The notes: generated from the letters alone by a model not told the origin. Shown: positions 35,309 through 45,017, numbered from the stretch's first letter. The stretch: 64,000 nt of DNA from Hephaestia caeni (GCF_003550065.1 NZ_QXDC01000005.1:1-64000), one strand, 5' to 3'. Made by a program: numbers and translations.

Positions 35309-37093
35309 ATGACGCTGCCCCAGATCCTCTCCGTCGTCACCCTCGTCGCGATGATGGCGATGTTCGTCTGGGGCAGGTTCCGGTATGATGTGGTGGCGAT
35401 CCTCGCGCTGCTCGCAGCGCTCGCGCTCGGCATCGTCTCCCCTGCGGAAGCGTTCAAGGGCTTTTCCGACGATCTCGTCATCATCGTCGGCTCGGCGCTG
35501 GTGCTGTCGGGCGCGGTCCAGCGATCGGGGGTGATCGAAAGCGCGCAGGCCCTGGTCTCGCGCCGCGTCAAGCGCGTCAGCACCCAGCTCGTCGTGCTCA
35601 CCGCCTCGGTCGGGTTCGCGTCGGCGCTGGTCAAGAATGTCGGCGCACTGGCGATGCTGATGCCCGCCGCGTTCCAGATGGCGAAGAAGAACAAGACGCC
35701 GCCCTCGGTCTTCCTGATGCCGATGTCGTTCGCCGCCCTGCTCGGCGGACTGATGACGCTGGTCGGCACCTCGCCCAACATCATCGTCAGCCGCGTGCGC
35801 GAGGATATGATCGGCAAGCCCTTCGGCATGTTCGATTACACGCCCGTCGGGCTGTGCCTGCTGCTGATGGGGCTCGTCTTCCTGCGCTTCGGCTATCGCC
35901 TGCTGCCGCGGGATCGCCGCGCGACGCCGACGATGGGCGAGGCGCTCGACGTCCAGCGCTACGTCACCGAGGCGACGCTGGCCGAAGGCTCGCCCGCGAT
36001 CGACGAGACGATCGCCGAGTTCGTCGCGCGCCACGATCACGAAATCACCGTGACGAGCATCCTGCGCGCCGGCATGCGCAGTATCCCGCTCGCCGACACC
36101 GTGCTGCGCGAGCGCGACACGCTGATCCTGGGCGGCGAGCCCGACGTGCTCGAACGCGCGATCTCGCGCGACAAGCTCGCGCTCACCGGCCAGGATCGCG
36201 ACAAAAAGAAGAAGAAGGACGAGAAGAAGGGCAGCGAGATCGGCGTGATCGAGGCGGTGATCAACACCGAATCGCCGCTGATCGGGCAGTCCGCCGGGCG
36301 CCTGAGGCTTCAGGAACGCTACGGCGTCAATCTGATCGCGGTGTCGCGGCGCGGCGAACGGCTGGTCAAGAGTCTGGGCAACACCGTGCTGCGCGCGGGC
36401 GACGTCGTCGTGCTCCAGGGCGCGCTCGACGAACTCCCCGAAAAGCTCCGCGATCTCGGCGCTTTGCCGCTCGCCGAACGCCCGCTGCGGCTGGGCAGCA
36501 AGCGCAAGGGGCTGCTCGCGGTGGTCATCCTCGGCGTCGCGATGGCGGCGACCGCAGGCGGATTGGTGCCGGTGGCGGTCGCGTTCTTCGCTGCCGCCGG
36601 GCTCGTCATCGCTACCGGCGCGCTGCCGGTGCGCGAGGCCTATGAACATGTCGAATGGCCGATCCTGATCATGCTCGGCGCGCTGATCCCGGTGAGCGAA
36701 AGCCTGCGCACCACCGGCGCGTCGGATCTGATCGCGACCTGGCTGTCGGGCACCGCGTCGGGGCTGCCGCCCTGGGGCGCGGTCGCGATGATCCTGACGG
36801 TGGCGATGGCGGTGACGCCGTTCCTCAACAACGCCGCCACCGTGCTCGTGATGGCGCCGATCGCGGCGGTGTTCGCCCGCGATCTCGGCTATCATCCCGA
36901 TGCCTTCCTGATGGCGACCGCGGTCGGCGCGGGGTGCGATTTCCTCACCCCGATCGGGCACCAGTGCAACACGCTCGTCTGGGGGCCGGGCGGTTACAAA
37001 TTCCAGGATTATGCCCGGCTCGGCGCGCCGCTGTCGCTGTTGGTGATCGCGTTCGGCACGCCGCTGATCCTGTTCTTCTGGCCGGTGACGTGA
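35309..37093 (+). CDS. SLC13-family permease with RCK_C (TrkA-C) domains
   Basis: A 594-residue inner-membrane transporter. Helices at residues about 1-190 and 400-594 form the divalent anion/sodium symporter (ArsB/NhaD-like) fold, with FSDDLVIIVGSALVLSGAV, LMTLVGTSPNIIVSRVRED and the C-terminal FLNNAATVLVMAPIAAVF and GAGCDFLTPIGHQCNTLV segments. Two cytoplasmic TrkA-C-type regulatory domains lie between about 205 and 390; the two are separated by a lysine-rich linker (DKKKKKDEKKGSE). The substrate could be sulfate, a dicarboxylate or another anion. It ends immediately next to the convergent MscS gene, with no gap. Confidence 0.9.
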   Translation: MTLPQILSVVTLVAMMAMFVWGRFRYDVVAILALLAALALGIVSPAEAFKGFSDDLVIIVGSALVLSGAVQRSGVIESAQALVSRRVKRVSTQLVVLTASVGFASALVKNVGALAMLMPAAFQMAKKNKTPPSVFLMPMSFAALLGGLMTLVGTSPNIIVSRVREDMIGKPFGMFDYTPVGLCLLLMGLVFLRFGYRLLPRDRRATPTMGEALDVQRYVTEATLAEGSPAIDETIAEFVARHDHEITVTSILRAGMRSIPLADTVLRERDTLILGGEPDVLERAISRDKLALTGQDRDKKKKKDEKKGSEIGVIEAVINTESPLIGQSAGRLRLQERYGVNLIAVSRRGERLVKSLGNTVLRAGDVVVLQGALDELPEKLRDLGALPLAERPLRLGSKRKGLLAVVILGVAMAATAGGLVPVAVAFFAAAGLVIATGALPVREAYEHVEWPILIMLGALIPVSESLRTTGASDLIATWLSGTASGLPPWGAVAMILTVAMAVTPFLNNAATVLVMAPIAAVFARDLGYHPDAFLMATAVGAGCDFLTPIGHQCNTLVWGPGGYKFQDYARLGAPLSLLVIAFGTPLILFFWPVT

Positions 37094-38326
37094 TTATGCC
37101 GAGTCGCGTTGCAGTGCCGCTGCCAGATCCTGCCCGCTCGGCTGCTGGAACAGCCTGAGGCCGAAGGAACGCATCACCGCCAGCAGGTGGTCGAAGATAT
37201 CCGCCTGCACCGCCTCATAATCGCGCCACGCCGTGCTGGCGGTAAAGCAATAGAGTTCGAGCGGCAGGCCGGCGGGGCCGGGCGCGAGCTGGCGCACCAT
37301 CTGCGTCATCTCCTGGTTGATGCCCGGATGCGCCGCGAGATAGGCGGCAACATAGGCGCGGAACACGCCGATATTGGTCATCTGCCGCCGGTTAGGCGCG
37401 TCGCGGCCGGTGTTCCAATGTTCGATCTCCCGCCCGCGCTCGTCGAGATAGGCATGGAGCAGCGTGAAGCGCCGCGCCTCGGCGATCTCGTCGGCCGAGA
37501 GGAAGCGCACGCTGTTCTGGTCGATCATCAGCGATCGCTTGATCCGCCGCCCGCCCGATTCGTGCATGCCGCGCCAGTTGCGGAACGATTCGGCGATCAG
37601 CTTGTGCGTCGGCACGGTGGTGATCGTCTTGTCCCAGTTCTGCACCTTGATCGTGTGCAGCGCGATATCGATCACGTCGCCGTCGGCATTGTATTGCGGC
37701 ATCTCGATCCAGTCGCCGACGCGCACCATGTCGTTCGAGGTGAGTTGCACCGAGGCCACCAGCGACAGGATCGTATCCTTGAACACCAGCATCAGCACCG
37801 CTGCCATCGCCCCCAGCCCCGACAGCAGCAACAGCACCGACTGGCCAATCAGGATCGAGATGATCAGCACCGCCGCCGCGCACCAGACGATGATCTTGAC
37901 GACCTGGAGATAGCCCTTGATCGGCCGCTGCGCGGCGTCCGGGCGGCGGAGATAGACCTCGTTCACGCAATCGAGCACCGCGCTGAACGCGCGCGTGATC
38001 GCCACCACGACGAACGCGCCCGCGATCGCTGACACCACCGCCCGCGCCTCCGCCGGCAGATGCGGCACGACATGGATGCCGCCGCCGACGATGAGTGCCG
38101 GCACCGCACGCGCCAGCCGCCCGACCACCTTGGGGATCGACGGCATCGCATCGTCGATCGTCAGCCGGTCGAGCAGCCGGGCGATCGCGCGCAGCACGAT
38201 TTGCCGCGCGATCCAGCTCCCGATCGCCGCCACCACGAACAGGCCGCACAGCCAGAGCGCGGATTCGAGGATCGGCGCGAAATCGAATGTCGTCGGAATG
38301 TAATCGGTGATGATGGCCTCCCGCAT
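37094..38326 (-). CDS. MscS-family mechanosensitive channel (YbdG-like)
   Basis: A 410-residue inner-membrane channel. Five or so hydrophobic helices (to about residue 175) lead to the pore-lining helix and SLVASVQLTSNDMVRVGDWI, then the beta domain WIEMPQYNADGDVIDIALHT and TTVPTHKLIAESFRNWRGMH. The length and the GGRRIKRSLMID segment match the YbdG/MscM subgroup rather than the 286-residue MscS. It opens on membrane tension to protect against osmotic downshock. It is convergent with the SLC13 gene and not obviously in an operon. Confidence 0.9.
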   Translation of the reverse strand: MREAIITDYIPTTFDFAPILESALWLCGLFVVAAIGSWIARQIVLRAIARLLDRLTIDDAMPSIPKVVGRLARAVPALIVGGGIHVVPHLPAEARAVVSAIAGAFVVVAITRAFSAVLDCVNEVYLRRPDAAQRPIKGYLQVVKIIVWCAAAVLIISILIGQSVLLLLSGLGAMAAVLMLVFKDTILSLVASVQLTSNDMVRVGDWIEMPQYNADGDVIDIALHTIKVQNWDKTITTVPTHKLIAESFRNWRGMHESGGRRIKRSLMIDQNSVRFLSADEIAEARRFTLLHAYLDERGREIEHWNTGRDAPNRRQMTNIGVFRAYVAAYLAAHPGINQEMTQMVRQLAPGPAGLPLELYCFTASTAWRDYEAVQADIFDHLLAVMRSFGLRLFQQPSGQDLAAALQRDSA

Positions 38327-38377
38327 CGTCTGCGGGCGCCCGACTATCGCCTCCGCACGCGTGAACGCAACCCCGCG

Positions 38378-39802
38378 CTAGCCCAGATCGCCGATCACCG
38401 ATTTGACCTCCATGAACTCGGCAAGCCCGTATTTGCCGTATTCGCGCCCGTTGCCCGATTGCTTGTAGCCGCCGAACGGCAGACCAGGATCGGGATTGCC
38501 GGTATTCACATAGACCATCCCCGCCCGCAGCCGCGGCACGAACGCCTTCGCCTTGGCCGGATCGCCCGACACCACCGCCGACAGGCCGTAATCGGTATCG
38601 TTGGCGATGCGGATCGCATCTTCGTCGTTCTCGTAGGGAATGATCGTGACGACGGGGCCGAAAATCTCCTCGCGCGCGATTCTCATGTCATTGCGGACGT
38701 TCGAGAACAATGTCGGCTTGACGAAATAGCCGGTCTCGACGCCCTCGGGGCGGCCGGGGCCGCCGGCCTCCAGCGTCGCGCCTTCCTCGACCCCCTTGGC
38801 GATCAGCCCCTGAACCTTCTCCCACTGCGCTTTGTTGACGAGCGGGCCGATATGCCGCCCCTCGGTCATCGGATCGCCGGTCTCGGTCGCCTCCATCACC
38901 TGTTTGGCGATCGCGACCGCTTCATCGTGCTGGCTCTTGTGGACGAGCACGCGCGTCGGCGCGATGCAGCTCTGCCCCGAATTGATCAGCACCCCCATCA
39001 GCCCGGCCGGGATCGCCTTGTCGAGCGGCGCGCCTTCGAGAATCACGTTGGGCGATTTGCCGCCGAGTTCCTGATGCACGCGCTTCACCGTATCGGCGGC
39101 GTTCTTCGCGACCTGGATGCCGGCGCGGGTCGATCCGGTGAAGCTCACCATGTCGATACCGGGATGCCGCGCCAGCGCGGTGCCGACACCCGGCCCATCC
39201 CCCTGGATCAGATTGAACACGCCCGCGGGTACGCCGGCCTTGTCGATCACCTCGGCGAAGATCGCGGCCGATCCCGGCGCTTCCTCCGAGGGCTTGAGGA
39301 TCATCGTATTGCCCGCGGCCAGCGCGGGCGCGACCTTGGCGAGCACCTGGTTCATCGGCCAGTTCCACGGCGTGATCAGCGCGACGACGCCGATGGGTTC
39401 GTGCACCACCCGGTTGGCGCCGATCCGCTCCTCGAACCGGAAATCCCTGAGCGCCGCGATCGCCGCCATCAAATGACCGACCCCCGAGCCGACCTGTGCG
39501 GTCGCCGCCATCGAGATCGGACAGCCCATTTCGGTCGCGATTCGCTCGGCGATATCGGCACTGCGGTTCTTATATTCGGCCATGATCGCCTCGAGCAGCG
39601 CGATCCGCGCCTCGACGCTGGTCTGCGAGAAGCTCTCGAAAGCGCGCCGCGCCGCCGCCACCGCCTTGTCGACATCGGCGGCCGAACCGAGCGTGATTTC
39701 GGTGCAGGGCTGTTCGGTGGCCGGATTGATCACCTCGTGGCGCGTGCCGCCCTCGCTTTCCACCCAGGCGCCGTCGATATACTGCTTGGGATAGCGCTTC
39801 AT
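38378..39802 (-). CDS. Aldehyde dehydrogenase family protein
   Basis: A 474-residue NAD(P)-dependent dehydrogenase that oxidises an aldehyde to an acid. The ATG at 39802 (MKRYPKQYIDGAW) follows GGAGG at a good distance; longer in-frame readings run into the region antisense to the neighbour. Catalytic residues are C279 in NSGQSCIAPTR, E245 in HQELGGKSPN, and N147 in ITPWNWPMNQ. The C-terminal GLPFGGYKQSGNGREYGKYG segment is typical. The group resembles broad-specificity bacterial enzymes of the gamma-aminobutyraldehyde/phenylacetaldehyde kind; substrate unknown. It is divergent from the quinone oxidoreductase gene. Confidence 0.93.
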   Translation of the reverse strand: MKRYPKQYIDGAWVESEGGTRHEVINPATEQPCTEITLGSAADVDKAVAAARRAFESFSQTSVEARIALLEAIMAEYKNRSADIAERIATEMGCPISMAATAQVGSGVGHLMAAIAALRDFRFEERIGANRVVHEPIGVVALITPWNWPMNQVLAKVAPALAAGNTMILKPSEEAPGSAAIFAEVIDKAGVPAGVFNLIQGDGPGVGTALARHPGIDMVSFTGSTRAGIQVAKNAADTVKRVHQELGGKSPNVILEGAPLDKAIPAGLMGVLINSGQSCIAPTRVLVHKSQHDEAVAIAKQVMEATETGDPMTEGRHIGPLVNKAQWEKVQGLIAKGVEEGATLEAGGPGRPEGVETGYFVKPTLFSNVRNDMRIAREEIFGPVVTIIPYENDEDAIRIANDTDYGLSAVVSGDPAKAKAFVPRLRAGMVYVNTGNPDPGLPFGGYKQSGNGREYGKYGLAEFMEVKSVIGDLG

Positions 39803-39911
39803 CCTCGCCTCCGATTGTTCGAACATCGGGTATGTTGCGGCGGATGCCGATTCGTTGCAAGCGGCAACGCACGGCGACGTTTCCGAAGCCGGCACGCATC
39901 GAGGAGGTTCC

Positions 39912-40886
39912 GTGGCACGCGTCGTCCGTATCGAACACACCGGCGGCCCAGAGGTGATGCAGTGGGTCGATATCGATCTGCCCGCTCCCGCGCCCGGCGA
40001 GGTCCGCATCCGCACCACGGCGGTGGGGCTGAACTTCATCGACATCTATCACCGGCGCGGCGACTATCCGCTGCCGCTCCCCACCGGGCTCGGATCGGAA
40101 AGCGTCGGCGTGGTCGAAGCGGTGGGGCCGGGGGTGACTGGACTTGCCGAAGGCGATCGCGTCGCGACCTTCGGCCCCGAACGCGGCGCCTATGCCACGC
40201 ATCGCAATCTCCCCGCCGAGCATCTCTCCACGCTTCCCGACACCGTCGATGACGCGAGCGCCGCCGCGCTGATGCTCAAGGGCTCGACCGCCCAGTTCCT
40301 GATCGAACGCTGCGCGAAGGTGGAGCGCGGCCAGACCGTCCTCGTCCACGCCGCGGCGGGCGGCGTCGGGCAGTTGCTCGCCGGCTGGCTCAACGCGATC
40401 GGCGCGATCGTGATCGGCACCGTCGGCAACCCCGCCAAGGCCGTCCGCGCCCGCAAGGCAGGCGCGGCTCATGTCATCGACCGCAGCCGCGAGGATGTCG
40501 TGGCGCGCGTGCGCGAGATCACCGGCGGTAAGCGTTGCCCTGTGATCTTCGACGGCGTTGGCCGGGCAACCTGGGAACAGTCGCTCGATTGCGCGGCGCG
40601 GCGCGGGCTGATCGTCAGCTTCGGCAGTGCAAGCGGGCCGGTCGATGGTGTCGCGCTCGGCACGCTCGCGAGCAAAGGCTCGCTGTTCGTCACCCGGCCG
40701 ACCTTGTTCGATTACGTCGTGACGCGCGACGAGCGCCAGCAGGTGATCGACCGCGTGTTCGCGATGCTCGCCGGCGGCGCGATCACAGCAGGCATCGGCC
40801 GGACTTTCAGGCTGGAGGATATCGCCCAGGCGCACCGCGCGCTCGAAGCCGGCGCAACCGAGGGCGCGACGGTGCTGCTGCCGTGA
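39912..40886 (+). CDS. NADPH:quinone oxidoreductase (QOR, zinc-free MDR family)
   Basis: A 324-residue medium-chain dehydrogenase/reductase. The GTG at 39912 (VARVVRIEHTGGPEVMQWVD) follows GGAGG by 3-4 bases and matches the family N-terminus. GLNFIDIYHRRGDYPLPLPT near residue 45, TVLVHAAAGGVGQLLAGWLN (NADPH site, about residue 145) and SFGSASGPVDG are typical of QorA. It lacks the catalytic zinc ligands of alcohol dehydrogenases. It reduces quinones or reactive enones by one or two electrons. It is divergent from the aldehyde dehydrogenase (109-bp gap). Confidence 0.92.
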   Translation: MARVVRIEHTGGPEVMQWVDIDLPAPAPGEVRIRTTAVGLNFIDIYHRRGDYPLPLPTGLGSESVGVVEAVGPGVTGLAEGDRVATFGPERGAYATHRNLPAEHLSTLPDTVDDASAAALMLKGSTAQFLIERCAKVERGQTVLVHAAAGGVGQLLAGWLNAIGAIVIGTVGNPAKAVRARKAGAAHVIDRSREDVVARVREITGGKRCPVIFDGVGRATWEQSLDCAARRGLIVSFGSASGPVDGVALGTLASKGSLFVTRPTLFDYVVTRDERQQVIDRVFAMLAGGAITAGIGRTFRLEDIAQAHRALEAGATEGATVLLP

Positions 40887-40964
40887 CGCGGGACGTTCGG
40901 TTCGGCGCAGCGGGCGATCGCTCGCTTGCCCGGCGGGCGATACGCCTCTAGTCGGCCTTCGCGC

Positions 40965-42326
40965 ATGGACAACGACCACTCGACCCGCGGCTTCGCCCGC
41001 TTGCCCCGAGGGGTGCGCGCGGCGGCGCGCAATCTGGGCTGGCTGCTCGCGAGCCGGGGCGTGCTCGCGGTGTTGTCGCTCGTCTATCTCGGGGTCGCGA
41101 CGCGCACGCTCGGCGCCGCCGATTTCGGCCGCTTCGCGCTCATCACCGGCGCCTCGCAGGCGATCGCGCTGCTCGTCGGGTTCCAGACGTGGCAGATCGT
41201 CGTGCGCTACGGGGTCGATCACCTCAACAGCGGTGACGATATCGGCCTCGCCGCGTTGCTGCGTGCCTGCGTGGGGCTCGATGTGCTGAGCGCATTGGTC
41301 GGGATCGGCCTCGCGATCCTGATCCTGGCCGTCTGGGGGGGCGATTTCGGCATCACCCCCGATCTGATGCGGGCCACCTTGCTGTTCGCGGTCGTCCAGC
41401 TCGTCACGATCCGGTCGACTCCGCTCGGTATCCTGCGGCTGCGCGATCGCTTTTCGCTCTCGGCGCTTGCCGACAGCATGACGCCGCTCGTCCGCTTCGT
41501 CGGCGCGGGTCTGGCCTTCGCGCTGCTGCCGACGGTGGAGGGCTTCCTGCTCGCCTGGGCGGCGGCCGAACTGGTGACGGCGGGGGCGTATTGGATCATC
41601 CTCGCGCGCACCGGCGATCTGGGCCTGCTCACGAGGCGCCCTCCCGCCGATCGGCGGCTGCTCGCCGACAATCCGGGGCTGGTCCGCTTCACGCTCAGCA
41701 CCAACACCAGCTCCACCCTCAGCCTGTCGACCAAGCATGTGCCGCTGCTGCTCGTCGGCGGCTATGTCGGCCCGGCGGCGGCGGGCGCATTCCGGCTCGC
41801 CTTCCAGATCGCGCAGGCGCTCGCCAAGCTGTCGCAACTGCTCGCGCGCGCCGCCTTTCCCGAGATCGTGCGCGCGGTCCGCTCCCCCGCCGCGGCGCGC
41901 CTGCCGCGGATGCTCGCGCGGCTGTTCTGGGCGTCGTCGGCCGCCGCGCTCGTCATCCTCGCGATCGTCGCGGTGGCGGGCAAGCCTATCCTCGTGCTCG
42001 TCGGCGGACACAGTTTCTCCGATGCCGGGCCGCTGCTGCTCTGGCTGGCGGCGGCGGGCTGCGTCGATCTCGCGACGGTGAGTTTCGAGCCCGTGCTGAT
42101 GGCGGTCCATCGCGCCGGCACGGCGATGGTCGCGCGCACCGCCGCAGTCATCGTGCTGCTGGTGACGACCGTCGCGCTGCTGCCGCGCATGGGCGAAGTC
42201 GGCGCGGGGATCGGGGTGCTTGCGGGGTCGGTCGCCGGCGCATTGCTGCTGGGCGCGGCGGTCATCCGCTACGCCCGCAGCACGCGCTCATCGCCCGACG
42301 ATCAGCCGCCCCGCGCGACGAGCTGA
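40965..42326 (+). CDS. Oligosaccharide flippase/Wzx-like membrane protein
   Basis: A 453-residue polytopic protein with about 12-14 helices. The N-terminal NLGWLLASRGVLAVLSLVYL, then GAADFGRFALITGASQAIAL, is the hallmark of the polysaccharide biosynthesis/Wzx group of the MOP (MATE-like) superfamily; the family moves lipid-linked glycans or other large lipids across the inner membrane. The start at 40965 (MDNDHSTRG) lacks a clear ribosome site, and a longer reading from 40926 is possible. It is convergent with a leftward nucleotidyltransferase (stops at 42326 and 42302 overlap by about 25 bp). Linkage to CDP-alcohol enzymes suggests a shared envelope product. Confidence 0.85.
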   Translation: MDNDHSTRGFARLPRGVRAAARNLGWLLASRGVLAVLSLVYLGVATRTLGAADFGRFALITGASQAIALLVGFQTWQIVVRYGVDHLNSGDDIGLAALLRACVGLDVLSALVGIGLAILILAVWGGDFGITPDLMRATLLFAVVQLVTIRSTPLGILRLRDRFSLSALADSMTPLVRFVGAGLAFALLPTVEGFLLAWAAAELVTAGAYWIILARTGDLGLLTRRPPADRRLLADNPGLVRFTLSTNTSSTLSLSTKHVPLLLVGGYVGPAAAGAFRLAFQIAQALAKLSQLLARAAFPEIVRAVRSPAAARLPRMLARLFWASSAAALVILAIVAVAGKPILVLVGGHSFSDAGPLLLWLAAAGCVDLATVSFEPVLMAVHRAGTAMVARTAAVIVLLVTTVALLPRMGEVGAGIGVLAGSVAGALLLGAAVIRYARSTRSSPDDQPPRATS

Positions 42327-43054
42327 CGCACCAGATCGAGGTCGTCGGGCTTGTCGACATCGATCGCAGCGCGCCCATCCTCCGCCGCCACGACGCGCGC
42401 CGCCACGCCGGCGCGCCGCCCGAGATGCGCGACCGCGTCGGCCAGTGTCAGCCGCCGCACCAGATAGCGCAGCAGCAACCCCGGCCCGAGCCGCCGCACG
42501 ATCCGCCACGGCCGCTTGCGATCTGCCTCGACGTGCCGCCACAGATCGATCGCCGCCACCGCGCGCGGGCTCGCGAAATGGAACAGGTTGCACCCCGACC
42601 AATCGCCATCGGCGAAGCGCAGATAGGTCCGCCGTGTCGCGGGCGCCGCCGCCTCGATCGCCTCGCGCCGCGCAAGTAGCACCGCGACATCGGCATCGGC
42701 GGGTACATGGTTCAGGAAATCGCGCACCCATTCGGGGCGCAGTAACGCGTGATCGGCGGTGGTGAGCAGCAGCGGCGTGCCGAGCGCCGCCAGCCCCACC
42801 GCCGCGCTCTGGCTCGGCCCCGGTGCGGCCGGCACGATCTCCGTCCCTAGCGCGCGCGCCGCTTCGATCACGGCGGGCGCCGACGCCGAGACGCCGATCC
42901 GTGCCGCGCCCGCCGCCCGCAACGCCCCGACGACGCGCGCGAGCATCGTTTCGCCGTCGATCTCGATCAACGCCTTGTCCGACACCCCGGCATAGGCCGC
43001 GACCGGATCTGGCCCGCCACGCGACCCCGCCAGCACCAGCGCGTTGAAGCTCAC
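42302..43054 (-). CDS. MobA-like NTP transferase
   Basis: A 250-residue nucleotidyltransferase. The GTG at 43054 (VSFNALVLAGSRGGPDPVAA) overlaps the previous stop by 4 bp, fixing the start. The N-terminal LVLAGSRGG replaces the usual LAGG-x-S-x-RMG loop; DKALIEIDGETMLARVVGAL and LLTTADHALLRPEWV (about residue 100) match the MobA/GlmU-type fold that makes nucleotide-activated sugars or alcohols. The product is probably a CDP- or other NDP-activated intermediate. It is the last of three coupled leftward genes (lipid-kinase-like, unknown, NTP transferase). The 3' end overlaps the convergent flippase gene. The substrate is not deducible. Confidence 0.82.
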   Translation of the reverse strand: MSFNALVLAGSRGGPDPVAAYAGVSDKALIEIDGETMLARVVGALRAAGAARIGVSASAPAVIEAARALGTEIVPAAPGPSQSAAVGLAALGTPLLLTTADHALLRPEWVRDFLNHVPADADVAVLLARREAIEAAAPATRRTYLRFADGDWSGCNLFHFASPRAVAAIDLWRHVEADRKRPWRIVRRLGPGLLLRYLVRRLTLADAVAHLGRRAGVAARVVAAEDGRAAIDVDKPDDLDLVRQLVARGG

Positions 43055-43965
43055 CGCGATCCGGCCGTCCGCCAGACGCGCCACAGCACGCCGGGCGCGG
43101 CAAGGATCGGATGGCGCTCGCGCCACGGCGTCAGCGCGATCGCGAGCCCGGTATGCCGCTCGATCTTCCATAGCGCATAGCGCGCGGCGCCGTCGAAGGT
43201 GAACGCCGCCTTGAGCAATCGCGCGAAATTGAGCGGCTTGCCCATCCGCCGCCGCGCCTTCCACGCCCGTTTGAGCGCGCGCGCTCGATCGGGTGCAAGC
43301 CGAGGCTTCAGTCCTTCATCGCCGGCCTCGAAGCCGATCCCGGCTACCTCCCACGCCGCGGGCAACAAGGCATCGAAGTGTTTGGGATCGAAGGTAAGAA
43401 TCTGATCCTCCCTGCCCTTCTTCTCGACCCGGAACTCGGTGCGATAGGTTTCGGCGAACAGCGCTTTCCAGAAGGCCCGCGGCGCGCCCTCGGTCGGCCC
43501 GAGCATCGCCGCGAAGCCCGCCGCCGTCACCGCCGCCGCCGCCACGGCGGCACGCACGCGCGTCGCGCTGGCGTCATCGCGGACCCACACCAGCGCCGAG
43601 GGCTGGACGAACCGCGCCCATATTGTCGTGTCGAGCGTCTCCCCGGCGGCGGCGCGCGCGAAAATATCGAGCGGCATCGTCGCCACCTTGGCGCGGATCG
43701 TCTCGCCGCCCACCGCGATCTCGTGATAGCTGACCTCGGGCCACAGCCAGCGGTTCGCCAGCCGGCGCACCCTGCCCCCGCCCACGCGCTCGGTCAGCAC
43801 GTAGAAATCGATCACGCCCGAAAGGTCGCCGGTCCGCAACACCGATCCGTAGAACAGCACCGCGACGCCGCCCGCCGCCTCGGCCAGGAGGCGCGCGGCG
43901 GTAGCAACGGCTGGCGGGGTCTCGACGCCGAGTTCGTGCGTGACAAGGGCGCCGAGCGCCGTCAC
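43051..43965 (-). CDS. Conserved hypothetical, possible nucleotidyltransferase-fold protein
   Basis: A 304-residue protein I do not recognise with confidence. Near residue 36 it reads VAVLFYGSVLRTGDLSGVID, which resembles the GS-x(10)-D-x-D loop of minimal nucleotidyltransferases, but the second acidic residue is unclear (DFYVL). It has no signal peptide or membrane helix. The middle part has AFWKALFAETYRTEFRVEKK and the C-terminal third is rich in Arg and Trp (ALKRAWKARRRMGKP). It overlaps both neighbours by 4 bp (ATGA at 43962, GTGA at 43051), so it works with the DAG-kinase-like enzyme and NTP transferase. The nucleotidyltransferase suggestion is inference. Confidence 0.7.
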   Translation of the reverse strand: MTALGALVTHELGVETPPAVATAARLLAEAAGGVAVLFYGSVLRTGDLSGVIDFYVLTERVGGGRVRRLANRWLWPEVSYHEIAVGGETIRAKVATMPLDIFARAAAGETLDTTIWARFVQPSALVWVRDDASATRVRAAVAAAAVTAAGFAAMLGPTEGAPRAFWKALFAETYRTEFRVEKKGREDQILTFDPKHFDALLPAAWEVAGIGFEAGDEGLKPRLAPDRARALKRAWKARRRMGKPLNFARLLKAAFTFDGAARYALWKIERHTGLAIALTPWRERHPILAAPGVLWRVWRTAGSR

Positions 43966-45017
43966 GGCACCGCGAAATCGATCGGCGCCCCTGCGCGGAC
44001 GGTGATGTCGCCGCCCCGGTATAGTTCGCCGTCGAGAATGAACCCGCCTTCGAGCGACAGGTCGAACGCGTGCAGATCGGCGCGACGATAGCCCGCGCGA
44101 TCGAGCGACGCCGCCTCGGAGCCCGCGAGCAGCGCAGGCACCGTCAGCGCCATCCGCTTGGGCGGCGCATCGACCGCGAGCAGCTTCAGCCCCGCGCGGC
44201 GGCGACCGAATGGCTTGAGGTGCAGCGGCAACCGCTCGAGCGTCGAGGCGAACAGCAGGTAGAACGACCGGTCGACAAGACGGTCACCGTCGGCCTTGAG
44301 CCGCATCCGTTCGCCCACGCGCCACGGATTGGTTGCGGTCCCGAACAAGGTCTGCGCGATGCCGAGCGCCAGCGACAGGCCGACCGCAAGACCGTTGAAC
44401 GCGCCGAAGCGATGCGTGCGCTGCGCCACCTTCGTCGCGCGCACGAACGCCCCTGCGCCGAACAGGAACCCGCGCACATCGGGCTGGCCGCCGCCGTCGC
44501 GATAGATTTCGATCGGGGCGCGGCGAACGAACTGGCCGCGCGCCGCCGCCTCGACGACATCGGCCACGGCCCAGTCGAGCGGCACGCCGAGATCGAGCGC
44601 GAGCGCGTTGGTCTTGCCCGAGGGCAGGATCGCCATGCGCGGCATCCGATCGCCGAACGCCGCCGGTGCCGCGCTGATCACGTCGCGCACGGTGCCGTCC
44701 CCGCCATCGACGACGAGCAGGTCGACGCCTTCGGCCGCGAACCGTTCGAGCGTCTCGTTGAGCGCGGGCCAGCTCGCCGGGGTCTCGAACCGCACGTCGC
44801 CGGGTAGCTCGAGCACGCGGCGCGCGCGCGCGCGGTTGCGGTGGCTCTTGGGGTTGCTGACCACGCCGACACGCGGCAGCGGGTGCAGCCCCGGCGCGAG
44901 CACGACCGGCGAAGGTCGCGACAGCACCAGGGGGCGCACCACGCGATCGTCATGGCGCGCGCGCGCGATCAGCGCGCCGCCGTCAAATCGCGCATAAGCG
45001 TGAGGTCCATTGCTCAA
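43962..45017 (-). CDS. Diacylglycerol kinase-family protein
   Basis: A 351-residue protein of the DAGK/YegS lipid kinase fold. GVVSNPKSHRNRARARRVLE (about 51-70) and VVDGGDGTVRDVISAAP (GGDGT at 105-109) are the nucleotide-binding signature, followed by MAILPSGKTNALALDLGVP. The C-terminal beta domain ends GGFILDGELYRGGDITVRAG. It would phosphorylate a lipid such as diacylglycerol, or a related lipid alcohol. The start is a TTG at 45017; an internal GTG could be used. It is the first of three overlapping genes. The gap upstream holds an inverted-repeat element. Confidence 0.87.
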   Translation of the reverse strand: MSNGPHAYARFDGGALIARARHDDRVVRPLVLSRPSPVVLAPGLHPLPRVGVVSNPKSHRNRARARRVLELPGDVRFETPASWPALNETLERFAAEGVDLLVVDGGDGTVRDVISAAPAAFGDRMPRMAILPSGKTNALALDLGVPLDWAVADVVEAAARGQFVRRAPIEIYRDGGGQPDVRGFLFGAGAFVRATKVAQRTHRFGAFNGLAVGLSLALGIAQTLFGTATNPWRVGERMRLKADGDRLVDRSFYLLFASTLERLPLHLKPFGRRRAGLKLLAVDAPPKRMALTVPALLAGSEAASLDRAGYRRADLHAFDLSLEGGFILDGELYRGGDITVRAGAPIDFAVP

